From contig NZ_JAKLSQ010000010.1 in NCBI RefSeq assembly GCF_022014495.1, positions 128,248-186,830 of the forward strand: 58,583 bases of DNA, given 5' to 3'. Under the pieces are notes generated by a model that saw only the letters and a list, made by a program, of their open reading frames with translations, searched no databases and was not told the DNA's origin. This document shows, piece by piece, positions 49,723 to 56,576 of this stretch. How positions within the stretch are numbered: position 1 is the stretch's first letter; each line of letters opens with the position of its first letter. This stretch comes from Sandaracinobacteroides sayramensis. Lineage in GTDB: Bacteria; Pseudomonadota; Alphaproteobacteria; Sphingomonadales; Sphingomonadaceae. Made by a program: the position numbers and the translations under genes.

Positions 49723-49732
49723 TTGGCGCCAA
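49723..49732. promoter_or_regulatory. Palindrome TTGGCGCCAA in divergent region
   Basis: A perfect 10-bp palindrome 21 bp from the -35 of the PQQ dehydrogenase promoter, between that gene and the fused CoA-transferase gene. A second operator is possible; it is short and could be chance. Confidence 0.3.
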
Positions 49733-49782
49733 TTTGATCCTCTTGTGCAACTTTGCCTTGCTTTCCCGGCAGGGGTCGGGCA

Positions 49783-49811
49783 TTCGAATCCGGGTTGCAA
49801 TCCGCCATAAT
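49783..49811 (+). promoter_or_regulatory. Weak putative promoter of the CoA-transferase/LLM genes
   Basis: TTCGAA (49783-49788), 17 nt, CATAAT (49806-49811), ending 31 bp before the ATG at 49843. The -35 is poor; the -10 is fair. Confidence 0.3.
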
Positions 49812-49842
49812 CGGATGCGCTCGAACAGCTGTGGGAGGATCT

Positions 49843-52245
49843 ATGGCAGGGCCACTTGACCATCTTGTCGTCATCGACGTGTCGTTGGCGATGCCCGGGG
49901 CGATCGCCTCGATGTTGCTTGCCGACCATGGCGCCGATGTCACCAAGGTGGAGCCGCACGGCGGGGCTTTCTATGCCCATGACCTGACGCGCAAGAGCTG
50001 GGACCGCGGCAAGAGGAGCGTCGAGCTCGACATTTTCGACGCGGCCGACCTGCAGAAGCTGAAAGGGCTTCTGGCCGGCGCCGACCTGCTGATCCATTCG
50101 CTGGACGCCGAGGAGGCGAAGGCGCTGGGCCTGGACGAGGAGTCGCTTGCTGGCGCTTTCCCGGCGCTCGTCAGTGTTTCGCTCAGCGCCTATGGCCTCA
50201 ATACGCCGCTTTCGGGCCGGCCCTATGGGGAATCGCTGGCGGCGGCGCGGCTGGGCACGATGGTGGACAAGGGCAGCCAGTTGCGGCCCGGCCCGGTCTA
50301 TCTCGGCCATCCGGCGCTGCATTATGGGCAGGCTTTCCTGGCGGTGATCGGGGCGCTGGCGGCGTTGCAGGCGCGGCATATGATCGGCACCGGGCAGCTG
50401 GTGGACGCCTCGCTGCTGGATTCGATGGCGGCCCAGTCCCCCATGAACAACTGGTGGCAGGAGGACGGCGTCTCCTACATCAAGGCGGGCGACGCCGGCG
50501 CCATCGACCGTTTCGGCAGCGTGCGCCTGATGACGGCGATGTTCGAATGCGGCGACGGCCTGTTCCTGCAGATCCACACCGGCGGCGCCAGCGCCTTCAA
50601 GCGGGCGATGGACATATTGGGCTTCGCCGACCGCATTCGCGACGTCGGGCCGAACGAAATGTCCGTGCCGCTGGACGAGGACGAATATCAGGTGGCGCGG
50701 GTGGAGGTGTTCGAGGCCTTCAAGGCGAAGTCGCGCGACGAGTGGATCGCCCTGTTCCAGGCGGCCGATGTGGCGGCGCTGCCGGTGCTGGAGCCGGCGG
50801 AAGTGCTGCTGGACCCGCAGACGGAGTTCGTCGGCCAGCGGATCGAGCTGCCCGACGCGGATTTCGGCACCATCCACCAGTCCGCCCCGGCGATCCGCTT
50901 TGCGAAGGCGCAGCCGGCAACTCCGAAGCCGGCGCCGGCGGTGGGGGCCGACAATGCTCTGCTCGGCGAGCTGATCGCCCGCAAGGCGCGCGCGGCGGGC
51001 GAGGCGAAGCGCAGGCTGGCGCGGCCGCTCGAAGGTGTGCGGCTGGTGGATTTCTCCTCCTTCTTCGCGGTCGGCTATGGCGGGCGCCTGCTTTCCGATC
51101 TGGGCGCGGACGTCATCAAGGTGGAATCCCCCGGCGGCGACCAGATGCGGCCGCTGCCCGATCCCTTCAGCGCCTGCCAGCGCGGCAAGCGCGCCATCGT
51201 ACTGGACCTGAAGAAGCCCGAAGCGCTGGAAGCGGCGCTGCGGCTGGCCGACAGCGCCGACGTCATCACCCACAACCAGCGGCCCGGAAAGGCCGACAAG
51301 CTGGGGATCGGCTATGAGGCGCTGTCGAAGCGCAACCCGCGCCTCGTCTATGCCTATCTGCCCGGCTATGGTTCGAAGGGGCCGAAGTCTCTGCTGAAGA
51401 GCTTCGCGCCGCTGGTCAGCGGCTGGACCGGGCTGCTCTACGAAGGCGGCGGCGAGGGCAACCGGCCGACGCGCTCGGTGTTCGGCAACGAAGACTATAA
51501 CAATGGCTTCCTGGGCGCCGTCGGCATCCTGATGGCGCTGGAGCGGCGGGCGGTCACCGGCGAGGGCGATTATCTGGAGTGTCCGCAACTGCATTCCAGC
51601 CTTTGGACCACCTCGGAGCATTTCCTCGATGCCGATCGCAAGCCGGTCTACGGCCTGCGGCTGGACGCGGAGCAGGCCGGCTTCGACGCGCTGGACCGCA
51701 TCTACCAGACGGCTGATGGCTGGGTCTGCATCTGCTGCCGGTCCGATCAGCGGTTCGCGGCGCTGGCGCGCGCGGTCGGCATGCCCGGGCTGCTGACGGA
51801 CGCCGATTTCCAGAGCGCGAAGCTGCGGTCGGCGAACGACGCCAAGCTGCTGGCGGCGCTGAAGCCCTGGTTCGCGGCGCAGACGTCCGCCGAGGCGTTC
51901 GAGGCGCTGGACGCCGCGGGAGCCGCCGCCGAGATCGTGCGCGACACGAGCTGGGTGCGCGAATTCCTGCAGGAGGACTGGGCGCTGAAATCCAACCGCG
52001 TGGTCGAGAATTTCGACACCATGTATGGCCACACCCGCGAGCTGGGGGTGTTCACGCATCTGTCGAAGACGCCGGCTCTGGCCGTCGGCTCGGCGCCGCG
52101 GCTTGGGGAACATACCCGCGAGATTCTGTCCGAGGTGGGTTATTCCGCCGCGGAAATCGACGCCATGATCTCGGCGCGGATTGCCGCCGTGCCCGCCATT
52201 CCGACTGGCCGGATCGATGGCAATGTGCGCGTTTCGGCAGCTTGA
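49843..52245 (+). CDS. Fused double-domain CaiB/BaiF CoA-transferase, copy 2
   Basis: An 800-residue paralogue of the 9226-11616 protein with the same order of halves (about 1-370 and 395-800). His160 (ALHYGQAF) again replaces the catalytic Asp in the N-terminal half, and Asp551 (FGNEDYNNG) is kept in the C-terminal half. GGGAGGAT lies directly before the ATG at 49843. The next gene (LLM family) starts 9 bp after its stop. The two copies are similar over their full length, so they are whole-gene duplicates and not independent fusions. Confidence 0.86.
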   Translation: MAGPLDHLVVIDVSLAMPGAIASMLLADHGADVTKVEPHGGAFYAHDLTRKSWDRGKRSVELDIFDAADLQKLKGLLAGADLLIHSLDAEEAKALGLDEESLAGAFPALVSVSLSAYGLNTPLSGRPYGESLAAARLGTMVDKGSQLRPGPVYLGHPALHYGQAFLAVIGALAALQARHMIGTGQLVDASLLDSMAAQSPMNNWWQEDGVSYIKAGDAGAIDRFGSVRLMTAMFECGDGLFLQIHTGGASAFKRAMDILGFADRIRDVGPNEMSVPLDEDEYQVARVEVFEAFKAKSRDEWIALFQAADVAALPVLEPAEVLLDPQTEFVGQRIELPDADFGTIHQSAPAIRFAKAQPATPKPAPAVGADNALLGELIARKARAAGEAKRRLARPLEGVRLVDFSSFFAVGYGGRLLSDLGADVIKVESPGGDQMRPLPDPFSACQRGKRAIVLDLKKPEALEAALRLADSADVITHNQRPGKADKLGIGYEALSKRNPRLVYAYLPGYGSKGPKSLLKSFAPLVSGWTGLLYEGGGEGNRPTRSVFGNEDYNNGFLGAVGILMALERRAVTGEGDYLECPQLHSSLWTTSEHFLDADRKPVYGLRLDAEQAGFDALDRIYQTADGWVCICCRSDQRFAALARAVGMPGLLTDADFQSAKLRSANDAKLLAALKPWFAAQTSAEAFEALDAAGAAAEIVRDTSWVREFLQEDWALKSNRVVENFDTMYGHTRELGVFTHLSKTPALAVGSAPRLGEHTREILSEVGYSAAEIDAMISARIAAVPAIPTGRIDGNVRVSAA

Positions 52246-52254
52246 GGCACTGAC

Positions 52255-53259
52255 ATGCAATTGAACCTTCGCTACGACATGAACCGCCCCGAATGGGGGG
52301 CGTCGCATCCCGATCTCTACCGCGCCGCCATCGACCAGTCGGTCTGGGCGGACGGGCTGGGCTTCACCCAGGTGTTCCTGGCCGAGCATCATGGCGCCGA
52401 GGGCGGCTACTGCCCGTCCTCGATGGTGATGGCGGGCGCCGTGCTGGGGGCGACGCGCAACATCGTCGCGCATCTGTCGGCGCTGGTGGTGACCTTGCAC
52501 GATCCGCTGCGGCTGGCCGAGGATCTCGCCGTTCTCGACAATCTGTCGAACGGCCGCATCTGGTTCACCGCCGGCATGGGCTATCGTCCGCACGAGTTCG
52601 AGATGTTCGGGCTGGACATCGGCAAGCGGCTGGCGCTGATGAACACCGCGCTCGACACCTGCCGCAAGGCGTGGACTGGCGAGCCGTTCGAATATCAGGG
52701 TCGCACCGTGCGCGTCACGCCGGCGCCGGTCACGCCGGGCGGGCCGAAGATCTACATGGGCGGCTCCACCGACAAGTCGGCGATCCGCGCCGGCAAGAAC
52801 GGCTATCAATATTTCCCGGGCCATCCCGACCTGTTCAAAATCTATGAGGAAGAGCGGGCGAAGGCCGGCTTCCCGCCGCCGGAGCCGCAGATGAAGCCGG
52901 CGGCGAGCTTCCTCTATGTGTCCGACGATCCGGACCGCGACTGGCCGCTGGTCGCCCCGCATGTCGCCTATGCCACCAACACCTACGCCGAATGGGCGAA
53001 GGAGCGGGGCGTCGGCGACACGCGCTACAAGGCGGCCGAAACGGTCGAGGCGCTGAAGGCGATGCCGAACATCCAGGTGCTCGATCCCGATCAGTGCTTC
53101 CAGTATCTGAAGGAACTGGGCCGGGGCACGGCGGTGACCTTCCACGCGCTGCTGGGCGGGCTGGATCCGGAAATCTCCTGGCGCGGGTTGAAGCTGTTCG
53201 AAAAGGAGGTGCTTCCGCGCCTGCGGGCCGAAGGCCTGCTCGACCAGCCGGCGGCCTGA
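52255..53259 (+). CDS. LLM class oxidoreductase (F420- or FMN-dependent)
   Basis: A 334-residue bacterial luciferase-like TIM-barrel protein. It shows AEHHGAEGGYCPSS (about 42-55), the non-prolyl cis-type region, DNLSNGRIWFTAGMGYRPHEFEMFG (about 94-118) and PGGPKIYMGGSTDKS. The superfamily uses either reduced FMN plus oxygen or the deazaflavin F420. The cofCDE genes in the same window favour F420, while the flavin reductase at 45208-45846 allows FMN. It is probably co-transcribed with the fused CoA-transferase gene and acts on a CoA ester or its product. Confidence 0.85.
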   Translation: MQLNLRYDMNRPEWGASHPDLYRAAIDQSVWADGLGFTQVFLAEHHGAEGGYCPSSMVMAGAVLGATRNIVAHLSALVVTLHDPLRLAEDLAVLDNLSNGRIWFTAGMGYRPHEFEMFGLDIGKRLALMNTALDTCRKAWTGEPFEYQGRTVRVTPAPVTPGGPKIYMGGSTDKSAIRAGKNGYQYFPGHPDLFKIYEEERAKAGFPPPEPQMKPAASFLYVSDDPDRDWPLVAPHVAYATNTYAEWAKERGVGDTRYKAAETVEALKAMPNIQVLDPDQCFQYLKELGRGTAVTFHALLGGLDPEISWRGLKLFEKEVLPRLRAEGLLDQPAA

Positions 53260-53270
53260 GGAGGGAAGAG

Positions 53271-53900
53271 ATGGAAGTGAACAACCGCCGCGCGGCCCTG
53301 ACGGCATTGATGGCCATTCCCGCCGGCCTTGTCGCCGCCAGCGCTTCGGCGCGGCCGGCGCAGCCGGTGAGCGGTGACCTGGCAACGCGGGTCGACGTTC
53401 TGGAATCGCGCCAGCGCATCAGCGACAATCTTTTCGCCTACGCCCGCGCGACCGACCGGCTGGACGAGGCGCTGCTGCGCTCGCTGTTCTGGCCGGAGGC
53501 CACGCACAGGCATGGGCGGTTCGACGGGAAGTCGCACGATTTCATTGGCTTTTCGACGAAGATCGTCGGCGGGCTGAAATACGCCTGCCACCATGTCTCG
53601 AACGTCAGCGTGGAAGTGAAGGGCGACCGGGCGTTCAGCGAATGCTATTATTTCGCCCAGCACCGCCGCGCCGCGACCGAGACGGCGGGCGAGCAGGACA
53701 TCTTCTTCCAGGGCCGCTACCTCGATTTCCACGAGCGGCGCGGCGGGGAGTGGAAGATCATCCGCCGGCGCGGGCTTTCCGACTATACTTCGCCGCTGGT
53801 GCCGGCGCCGACGCCTTTCGCCGATTGGGCCGCGGGCCACAGCGAGCGCTTCCCGGACGATGAATATTACCGCATGCAGGCGGAGTTCCGCGCGCGCTGA
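53271..53900 (+). CDS. SnoaL-like/NTF2-fold exported protein
   Basis: A 209-residue protein with an N-terminal export signal (RR pair at 6-7, then ALTALMAIPAGLVAASASA) that could use Tat. The rest is a cone-shaped SnoaL_4-type domain with RISDNLFAYARATDRLDEALL, HVSNVSVEVKGDRAFSECYY and FFQGRYLDFHERR. Relatives include dehydratases, isomerases and aromatic-ring helper proteins, so the reaction cannot be named. GAGGAGGGAAGAG precedes the ATG, 11 bp after the LLM gene: third gene of that operon. Confidence 0.75.
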   Translation: MEVNNRRAALTALMAIPAGLVAASASARPAQPVSGDLATRVDVLESRQRISDNLFAYARATDRLDEALLRSLFWPEATHRHGRFDGKSHDFIGFSTKIVGGLKYACHHVSNVSVEVKGDRAFSECYYFAQHRRAATETAGEQDIFFQGRYLDFHERRGGEWKIIRRRGLSDYTSPLVPAPTPFADWAAGHSERFPDDEYYRMQAEFRAR

Positions 53901-53924
53901 GGGTTGTAGCGGCCGCTTTGCCTT

Positions 53925-54968
53925 TCAGAGCGGCCAGTTGGCCGGTGGCAGGCCCGCTATCGAAGTGCGTGCGCGAAGGATCGTGCCGGCGCCACGGCAT
54001 ACGACATGCAGATCCCGGAGGCCGCGCCCGCCCCAGCCGAGGTTGGTGGGCATGTCGATCGTGCGGGCGTCGGGGTCGGCCGCGATATCGACGAGGCGGC
54101 CGTCCGGGGTGATCGCCACGATTCGGTTGGCAAAGGGCAGGGTGACCCAGAGATTCCCGGCCTGGTCGAAGGCGATGCCGTCGCAATAGCCGAGGTCCGT
54201 GCGGTCTTTGGTCGGGATGGCGCGAATGTCCGCCACCATCTGGTTCTCGACCACTTTTCCCAGCAGCGGGCCGTAATTCTCCCGCTCGCCCAGCCGCCCG
54301 TCCGGCAGGCGGCGGAAGCGGACGATGCGGCCTTCGGCGGTGAGCGCGGCGTAGAGATGGCGGTCTCCGGCGTCGAGGCAGAGGCCGTTCACGCCGCGAA
54401 GCTCGCGCGCGACGATGGAGGCAGCGCCTTCGGGCGGCAGATGGTAGATGAAGCCGGCCGGGTCGGTGGTGCCGATGTTGGCGGCAGGCCCCCAGCTGCT
54501 GTGGCTGCAATAGACATGGCCGTCGCGCGCCACCGTGGGGCAGTTGGAGGCCAGCAGGCGCCGGCCCTCCAGTTCCTCCACCAGCGTTTCCACCTGCCCG
54601 CTTCCGGGCTCCACCCGCTGCAGCGGGCCGGGGCCGTCGTTCAGCAGGCCCATATTGGCCACCAGCACTCGCCCGGCCGGATCGGCGGCGATGCCGGTGG
54701 GGGCAAGGGGCGTGCCGATGTGGCGAACCTTGCCGTCGGTTTCGCGAACCGCCAGCACGGCTTCCTTGGTCGAGAAGAAAATCCGGCCATCGGGGGCGGT
54801 GGCGATGCCTTCCGCGCCGGCGATTCCGCTCTGGATGGTCTCAAAGGCGGAAAGGGGCAGGGGGGAAGGTGGCGATTTCGATCCGGCCGCCGCCCCGGAG
54901 GCTATTCCCCCCGATGCCATTCCAAGGCCGGCCAGCGCCGCGCCGCGCAGGAATTCGCGCCGCTCCAT
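53925..54968 (-). CDS. SMP-30/gluconolactonase-like protein with Tat signal
   Basis: A 347-residue exported six-bladed propeller. The N-terminus MERREFLRGAALAGLG is a Tat signal. The body has GIAGAEGIATAPDGRIFFS (metal-binding Glu of the family), ANMGLLNDGPGP, GVNGLCLDAGDRHLYAA and CDGIAFDQAGNLWVT with the conserved D-G-AFD motif. Family members are Ca/Zn-dependent lactonases, so it could open a lactone made by the pathway in the periplasm. It lies 10 bp after the DUF35 gene on the minus strand and converges with the SnoaL-like gene. Confidence 0.78.
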   Translation of the reverse strand: MERREFLRGAALAGLGMASGGIASGAAAGSKSPPSPLPLSAFETIQSGIAGAEGIATAPDGRIFFSTKEAVLAVRETDGKVRHIGTPLAPTGIAADPAGRVLVANMGLLNDGPGPLQRVEPGSGQVETLVEELEGRRLLASNCPTVARDGHVYCSHSSWGPAANIGTTDPAGFIYHLPPEGAASIVARELRGVNGLCLDAGDRHLYAALTAEGRIVRFRRLPDGRLGERENYGPLLGKVVENQMVADIRAIPTKDRTDLGYCDGIAFDQAGNLWVTLPFANRIVAITPDGRLVDIAADPDARTIDMPTNLGWGGRGLRDLHVVCRGAGTILRARTSIAGLPPANWPL

Positions 54969-54978
54969 CGCTCCGGCC

Positions 54979-55395
54979 TCAGCCGGCCGGCCGGAAGCCG
55001 GCGATGTGGTGATCGCCGACCGGAAGCGCCACGAATTCCAGACGCATGCCGCAGGCGGGCTCGACGCCGTCCGCCTCGACCAGGACGCCCGGCACGCGGA
55101 CGCCGGGGGCATCGTCCGGCTCGAACAGCACCACGGTGAAGGGCACTTCCGCCGAATGGTCGCCCGGCAGCAGGCTGCGGATGATGGTGGTGAAGCTGTA
55201 GGCCGCGCCCGCATGCGAAGCCTTCTTCCAGCCGACGACCGCATCCGGCCGGCCGGGGATGACTTCGGGCGGATACCAGAGCCAGTTCCCGCTTTCGGGG
55301 TCGATGGAGATGCGCAGTTCGCCGGCGGCTAGGCCTTCGTAGAAGCCCTGCATCGCCGGATTGTCGAGATGCACCGCATAATTGGGAATGCCCAT
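54979..55395 (-). CDS. DUF35-like OB-fold protein lacking the zinc ribbon
   Basis: A 138-residue protein resembling DUF35 partners: an N-terminal helix NPAMQGFYEGLAAGELRIS aligned with FWEGAKAGELRIQ of the protein at 8787-9221, then a C-terminal OB-fold. All four zinc-ribbon Cys are absent (IDPESGNWLWYPPEV in their place). It lies 3 bp after the second thiolase-like gene, so the partnership is kept without zinc. Confidence 0.72.
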   Translation of the reverse strand: MGIPNYAVHLDNPAMQGFYEGLAAGELRISIDPESGNWLWYPPEVIPGRPDAVVGWKKASHAGAAYSFTTIIRSLLPGDHSAEVPFTVVLFEPDDAPGVRVPGVLVEADGVEPACGMRLEFVALPVGDHHIAGFRPAG

Positions 55396-55398
55396 GGC

Positions 55399-56535
55399 TC
55401 AGGCCCTCGCGAGAATGGTGGTGGAGTGGGAATTGCCACCGAGGCCGGCAACCGCGCAGAGACGGGCGTTCGGCACCTGGCGGGCGCCTTCGCCGCCCCG
55501 CAACTGGCGGACGCCTTCGATCAGCAGGTTGATGCCAGGCACATAGCCGCCCGACATATGGCCGCCGCTGGTGTTGACCGGCTTGCGGCCGCCCGGCGCC
55601 GCGTCGCCGCGATGGTAGAAGCGCGCGCCCTCACCGCGCTCGCACAGACCGAGCATTTCCGTCTGCACGATGGCCGAGATGCTGAAGCCGTCGTAGACCT
55701 GCGCCAGATCGATGTCGTCCGGCGACACCTGCGCCTGTTCATAGGCGCGGCGCGCGGATTCGGCGCCCGGCACTTCGTAGATGTTGGGCTTCTGCGTGAA
55801 GACGATTCCGTGCGGCCAGTTGTTCATGGCCATCGACACCGCCGCCACTTCGACGACCGGGTGCGGCATGTCGCGCGCGCGTTCCACCGCGCTGACGATA
55901 TAGGCGCCGGCGCCGTCGGTGGTGAGGCAGCAGTCGGCGGCGCGCAGCGGCGTGGAGATCATCGGCGAGCGGCGATAGCCTTCCAGATCCATCGGCTCGC
56001 GGCGCTGCGCGGAAGGTGTCAGTTCGGCCCAGCGGCGATAGGTGATGGAAACCGAGGCCAGCTCCTCTTCGCTCAGCCCATGGTCGTGGGCGTAGCGATT
56101 GGCCATGGCGGCGAAATAGGCCGGCTGGCCGAAATAGCCCACGGGCATTTCGAAGGCGGCCTTCTGTGGCTCGCGCGCGTGATAGGAATAGACGCCGCCG
56201 GGCCGGGTGGACTGGATTCCGTAGAACACCAGCACATGCTTCGCGAGGCCGGCGCGGATCGCCATTTCCGCCAGCAGCAGCGCCTGGCCGGCGGGCGCGG
56301 CGCCGCCGGCCACATCGGTGCAGGCGCTGAACAGCCGTTCCTTCACCCCCAGCGCGTAGCCGACATCGTCGGAGGCCGGGACATTGCGGTTACCGATGAA
56401 GCCGTCGATGTCGGCGGGGGTGAGCCCGGCGTCGGCGATCGCCTTCAGGCCGGCTTCCGCGACCATGTGGAGAAGAGGCTGGGCGCCCTTGCGCAGGAAG
56501 GCGGTTTCGCCGACCCCGGTGATTGCTACCTTCAT
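55399..56535 (-). CDS. SCP2/Ltp-type thiolase-like protein, copy 2 (candidate aldolase)
   Basis: A 378-residue thiolase-superfamily protein. The usual nucleophile loop is SACTDVAGGAAPAG (70-83) without the C-x-S-G thiolase signature. The HDCF motif is VYDGF (Tyr281), and NTSGGHMSGGY keeps a second Tyr (Tyr331) in the place of the second catalytic Tyr of Ltp2-like retro-aldolases. It therefore fits an aldolase better than the first copy. It is paired with a zinc-less DUF35 protein and preceded by a PQQ dehydrogenase gene 41 bp upstream on the same strand. Confidence 0.76.
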   Translation of the reverse strand: MKVAITGVGETAFLRKGAQPLLHMVAEAGLKAIADAGLTPADIDGFIGNRNVPASDDVGYALGVKERLFSACTDVAGGAAPAGQALLLAEMAIRAGLAKHVLVFYGIQSTRPGGVYSYHAREPQKAAFEMPVGYFGQPAYFAAMANRYAHDHGLSEEELASVSITYRRWAELTPSAQRREPMDLEGYRRSPMISTPLRAADCCLTTDGAGAYIVSAVERARDMPHPVVEVAAVSMAMNNWPHGIVFTQKPNIYEVPGAESARRAYEQAQVSPDDIDLAQVYDGFSISAIVQTEMLGLCERGEGARFYHRGDAAPGGRKPVNTSGGHMSGGYVPGINLLIEGVRQLRGGEGARQVPNARLCAVAGLGGNSHSTTILARA

Positions 56536-56576
56536 TTCCACTCCTTCATTGCCCCGATTCACTGGCCTTCGGCGCT

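Noticed and set aside
49843-53900. Signs of recent horizontal insertion such as integrase, tRNA attachment site or composition shift
   Set aside because: No mobile-element gene or tRNA was found and base use looks even by eye; a windowed composition analysis would be needed to say more.
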